This document shows positions 6,181-7,438 of a stretch of DNA of 7,438 nt, in pieces. The translations under genes were made by a program, and so were the position numbers. This stretch comes from SFWF01 sp045587065. GTDB taxonomy: Bacteria; Bacillota; Clostridia; Oscillospirales; Acutalibacteraceae. Within the stretch, counting starts at the first letter, position 1; every line of letters starts with the position of its first letter. The DNA lies in the NCBI GenBank assembly GCA_045587065.1, contig JAZNBQ010000109.1, positions 1 through 7,438 of the forward strand, written 5' to 3'. The notes under the pieces are model-generated. The model saw only the letters and a list, made by a program, of their open reading frames with translations. It searched no databases and was not told where the DNA came from.

Positions 6181-7438
6181 ATGAAAAATATCGGCTTTGA
6201 TAACGACAAATACCTGCAGCTTCAGTCACAACATATTAAGGAGCGTATTGCCCAGTTCGGAGGAAAACTCTATCTTGAATTTGGCGGTAAGCTTTATGAT
6301 GACTATCACGCTGTAAGAGTGCTACCGGGATTTCAGCCTGACAGTAAGCTTAGAATGCTTCTTCAGATGAAAGAAAAGGTAGAAATAGTTATTGTAATAA
6401 ACTCTGCAGATATAGAAAAGAATAAGGTTCGCGGAGACTTAGGTATTACCTATGATATTGACGTTATCAGACTTATAGATATTTTCCGTAAAATCGGTTT
6501 GTATGTAGGAAGCGTGGTTCTTACCTGTTTTGGAGGACAACCTACTGCAACTGCTTTCATAAAACGTCTGGAGCATTTAGGAATTAAGGTGTATAAACAT
6601 TATGCCATTGAAGGTTACCCATCCAACATTGCAAAAATTGTAAGCGACGAGGGCTATGGCAAAAATGAATATATAGAAACCACAAGAGAACTTGTGGTTA
6701 TTACTGCACCGGGGCCGGGAAGCGGTAAAATGGCAACCTGTCTTTCTCAACTATATCACGATAATAAGCGTGGTATTAAGGCAGGCTATGCAAAATTTGA
6801 AACCTTCCCAATCTGGAATTTGCCCTTAAACCATCCTACAAATTTGGCTTATGAAGCGGCAACCGCAGACCTTAATGACGTTAATATGATTGACCCATTC
6901 CATTTAGAGGCTTATGGAAAAACAACAGTAAATTATAACCGAGACGTAGAAATTTTCCCGGTTGTTACTGCTATGTTTGAAAAAATAATGGGCAAATGTC
7001 CATATAACTCTCCTACAGATATGGGAGTTAATATGGCAGGCAACTGTATCATTGACGATGAGGTATGCTGTCAGGCTTCCCGGATGGAAGTCATTCGTCG
7101 GTATTATCGTGCCATGAATAAGCTGGCCAAGGGCGAGGATACGGAGAATGAAGTATATAAGATCGAGCTTTTGATGAAGCAGGCAAAGGTGACCACCGAT
7201 GACCGTGCGGTAACGGTGGCTGCCAAGAAGCGGGCGGAGCTTCTCGGTGTGGGAACGGCGGCCATTGAACTGGCGGACGGTACGATTATTACGTCCAAGA
7301 CTACGGATTTGCTGGGTGCTTCTGCGGCGTTATTGCTCAATGCCTTAAAGTATCTGGCAGGTGTGGACCATGATACTCACTTGATTTCTCCGCAGGCCAT
7401 CGAACCGATTCAGGATTTGAAAGTAGGATATCTGGGGA
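6181..7438 (+). CDS. DUF1846 / UPF0371 family protein, 3' end outside window
   Basis: The frame is open from ATG 6181 to the window edge, 419 residues of a family about 490-500 long. AAAGAGGA six bases upstream supports the start. I recognise the family from the N-terminal GFDNDKYLQLQSQHIKERI (residues 5-23), the glycine-rich loop TAPGPGSGKMATCLSQLYH (176-194), FPIWNLPLNHPTNLAYEAAT (211-230), the CIIDDEV/IRRYY region (288-306), and KTTDLLGASAALLLNALKYL (374-393). The protein should be cytosolic. The glycine-rich loop resembles a P-loop but does not match the Walker A spacing. Structures exist for the family but, to my knowledge, no agreed biochemical role, so I assign none. It probably shares the transcript of the MFS gene. 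Oddly, codon use changes sharply after about codon 300 without a frameshift, as if two homologues were joined. Confidence 0.92.
   Translation, partial: MKNIGFDNDKYLQLQSQHIKERIAQFGGKLYLEFGGKLYDDYHAVRVLPGFQPDSKLRMLLQMKEKVEIVIVINSADIEKNKVRGDLGITYDIDVIRLIDIFRKIGLYVGSVVLTCFGGQPTATAFIKRLEHLGIKVYKHYAIEGYPSNIAKIVSDEGYGKNEYIETTRELVVITAPGPGSGKMATCLSQLYHDNKRGIKAGYAKFETFPIWNLPLNHPTNLAYEAATADLNDVNMIDPFHLEAYGKTTVNYNRDVEIFPVVTAMFEKIMGKCPYNSPTDMGVNMAGNCIIDDEVCCQASRMEVIRRYYRAMNKLAKGEDTENEVYKIELLMKQAKVTTDDRAVTVAAKKRAELLGVGTAAIELADGTIITSKTTDLLGASAALLLNALKYLAGVDHDTHLISPQAIEPIQDLKVGYLG
7021..7085 (+). other. Composition and codon-use breakpoint inside the DUF1846 gene
   Basis: By hand count, GC is about 39% in 6721-7080 and 52% in 7081-7438, and third-position GC is about 34% and 59%. 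ACG is absent among Thr codons of this gene before the break but makes up 6 of 11 after it. CGG for Arg appears only after it (three times). Lys changes from mostly AAA to 9 AAG against 1 AAA. The change falls within the conserved NMAGNCIIDDEV block, where two homologues would be most alike in DNA. Its exact base cannot be fixed by eye. Confidence 0.7.

Noticed and set aside
7104..7340. Minus-strand open frame of 78 residues
   Set aside because: It lies opposite the GC-richer part of the DUF1846 gene, has no ribosome binding site, and its Ser/Ala/Val-rich translation is typical of an antisense shadow.
6356..7438. Possible P-loop NTPase assignment for the DUF1846 protein from its GPGSGK loop
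   Set aside because: The spacing does not fit the Walker A pattern and no Walker B was seen, so nucleotide hydrolysis is not claimed.

Overview
This window looks like ordinary chromosomal DNA from a low-GC Gram-positive bacterium, most likely an anaerobic Clostridia-type Firmicute. That placement is an inference from three things: an A/T-rich coding style (hand count about 39% GC in 6721-7080), strong AGGAGG-type ribosome binding sites, and a gene set typical of that group (DUF1846/UPF0371, a MarR plus paired ABC exporter cassette). No species is claimed.

Layout. Positions 1-465 hold the 3' half of an ornithine carbamoyltransferase gene on the + strand. It converges on a three-gene minus-strand operon, and the two units share a compact bidirectional terminator at about 467-504. 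Read in its own direction, the operon starts near 4710 and runs through a MarR-family repressor (4675-4232), a 582-residue ABC exporter half-transporter with a degenerate ATP site (4235-2487) and a 659-residue partner with a canonical Walker B (2482-503). The junctions are a 4-base ATGA overlap and a 4-base gap, so translational coupling is likely. The two ABC proteins should form a heterodimeric exporter of the TM287/288 or BmrCD type. The MarR protein probably represses the operon and responds to a small toxic ligand.

A 159-base intergenic region (4676-4834) carries two back-to-back sigma-A-type promoters. Their -35 boxes sit in the two arms of an inverted repeat (TCAACAAA/TTTGTTGA), and other repeats lie around them. 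This is a plausible shared control region for the MarR-ABC operon and for the divergent + strand gene, a 436-residue major facilitator transporter resembling the organophosphate antiporter (GlpT-like) group. A DUF1846/UPF0371 gene follows 35 bases later with its own ribosome binding site and runs off the right edge.

The most notable observation is inside the DUF1846 gene. The frame stays open and the protein stays family-like, but base composition and codon use change abruptly near 7021-7085 (third-position GC about 34% before, 59% after, by hand count). This suggests either intragenic recombination between diverged homologues or a join of two genomes in the assembly. I found no new defence system, CRISPR array, RNA gene or mobile element.
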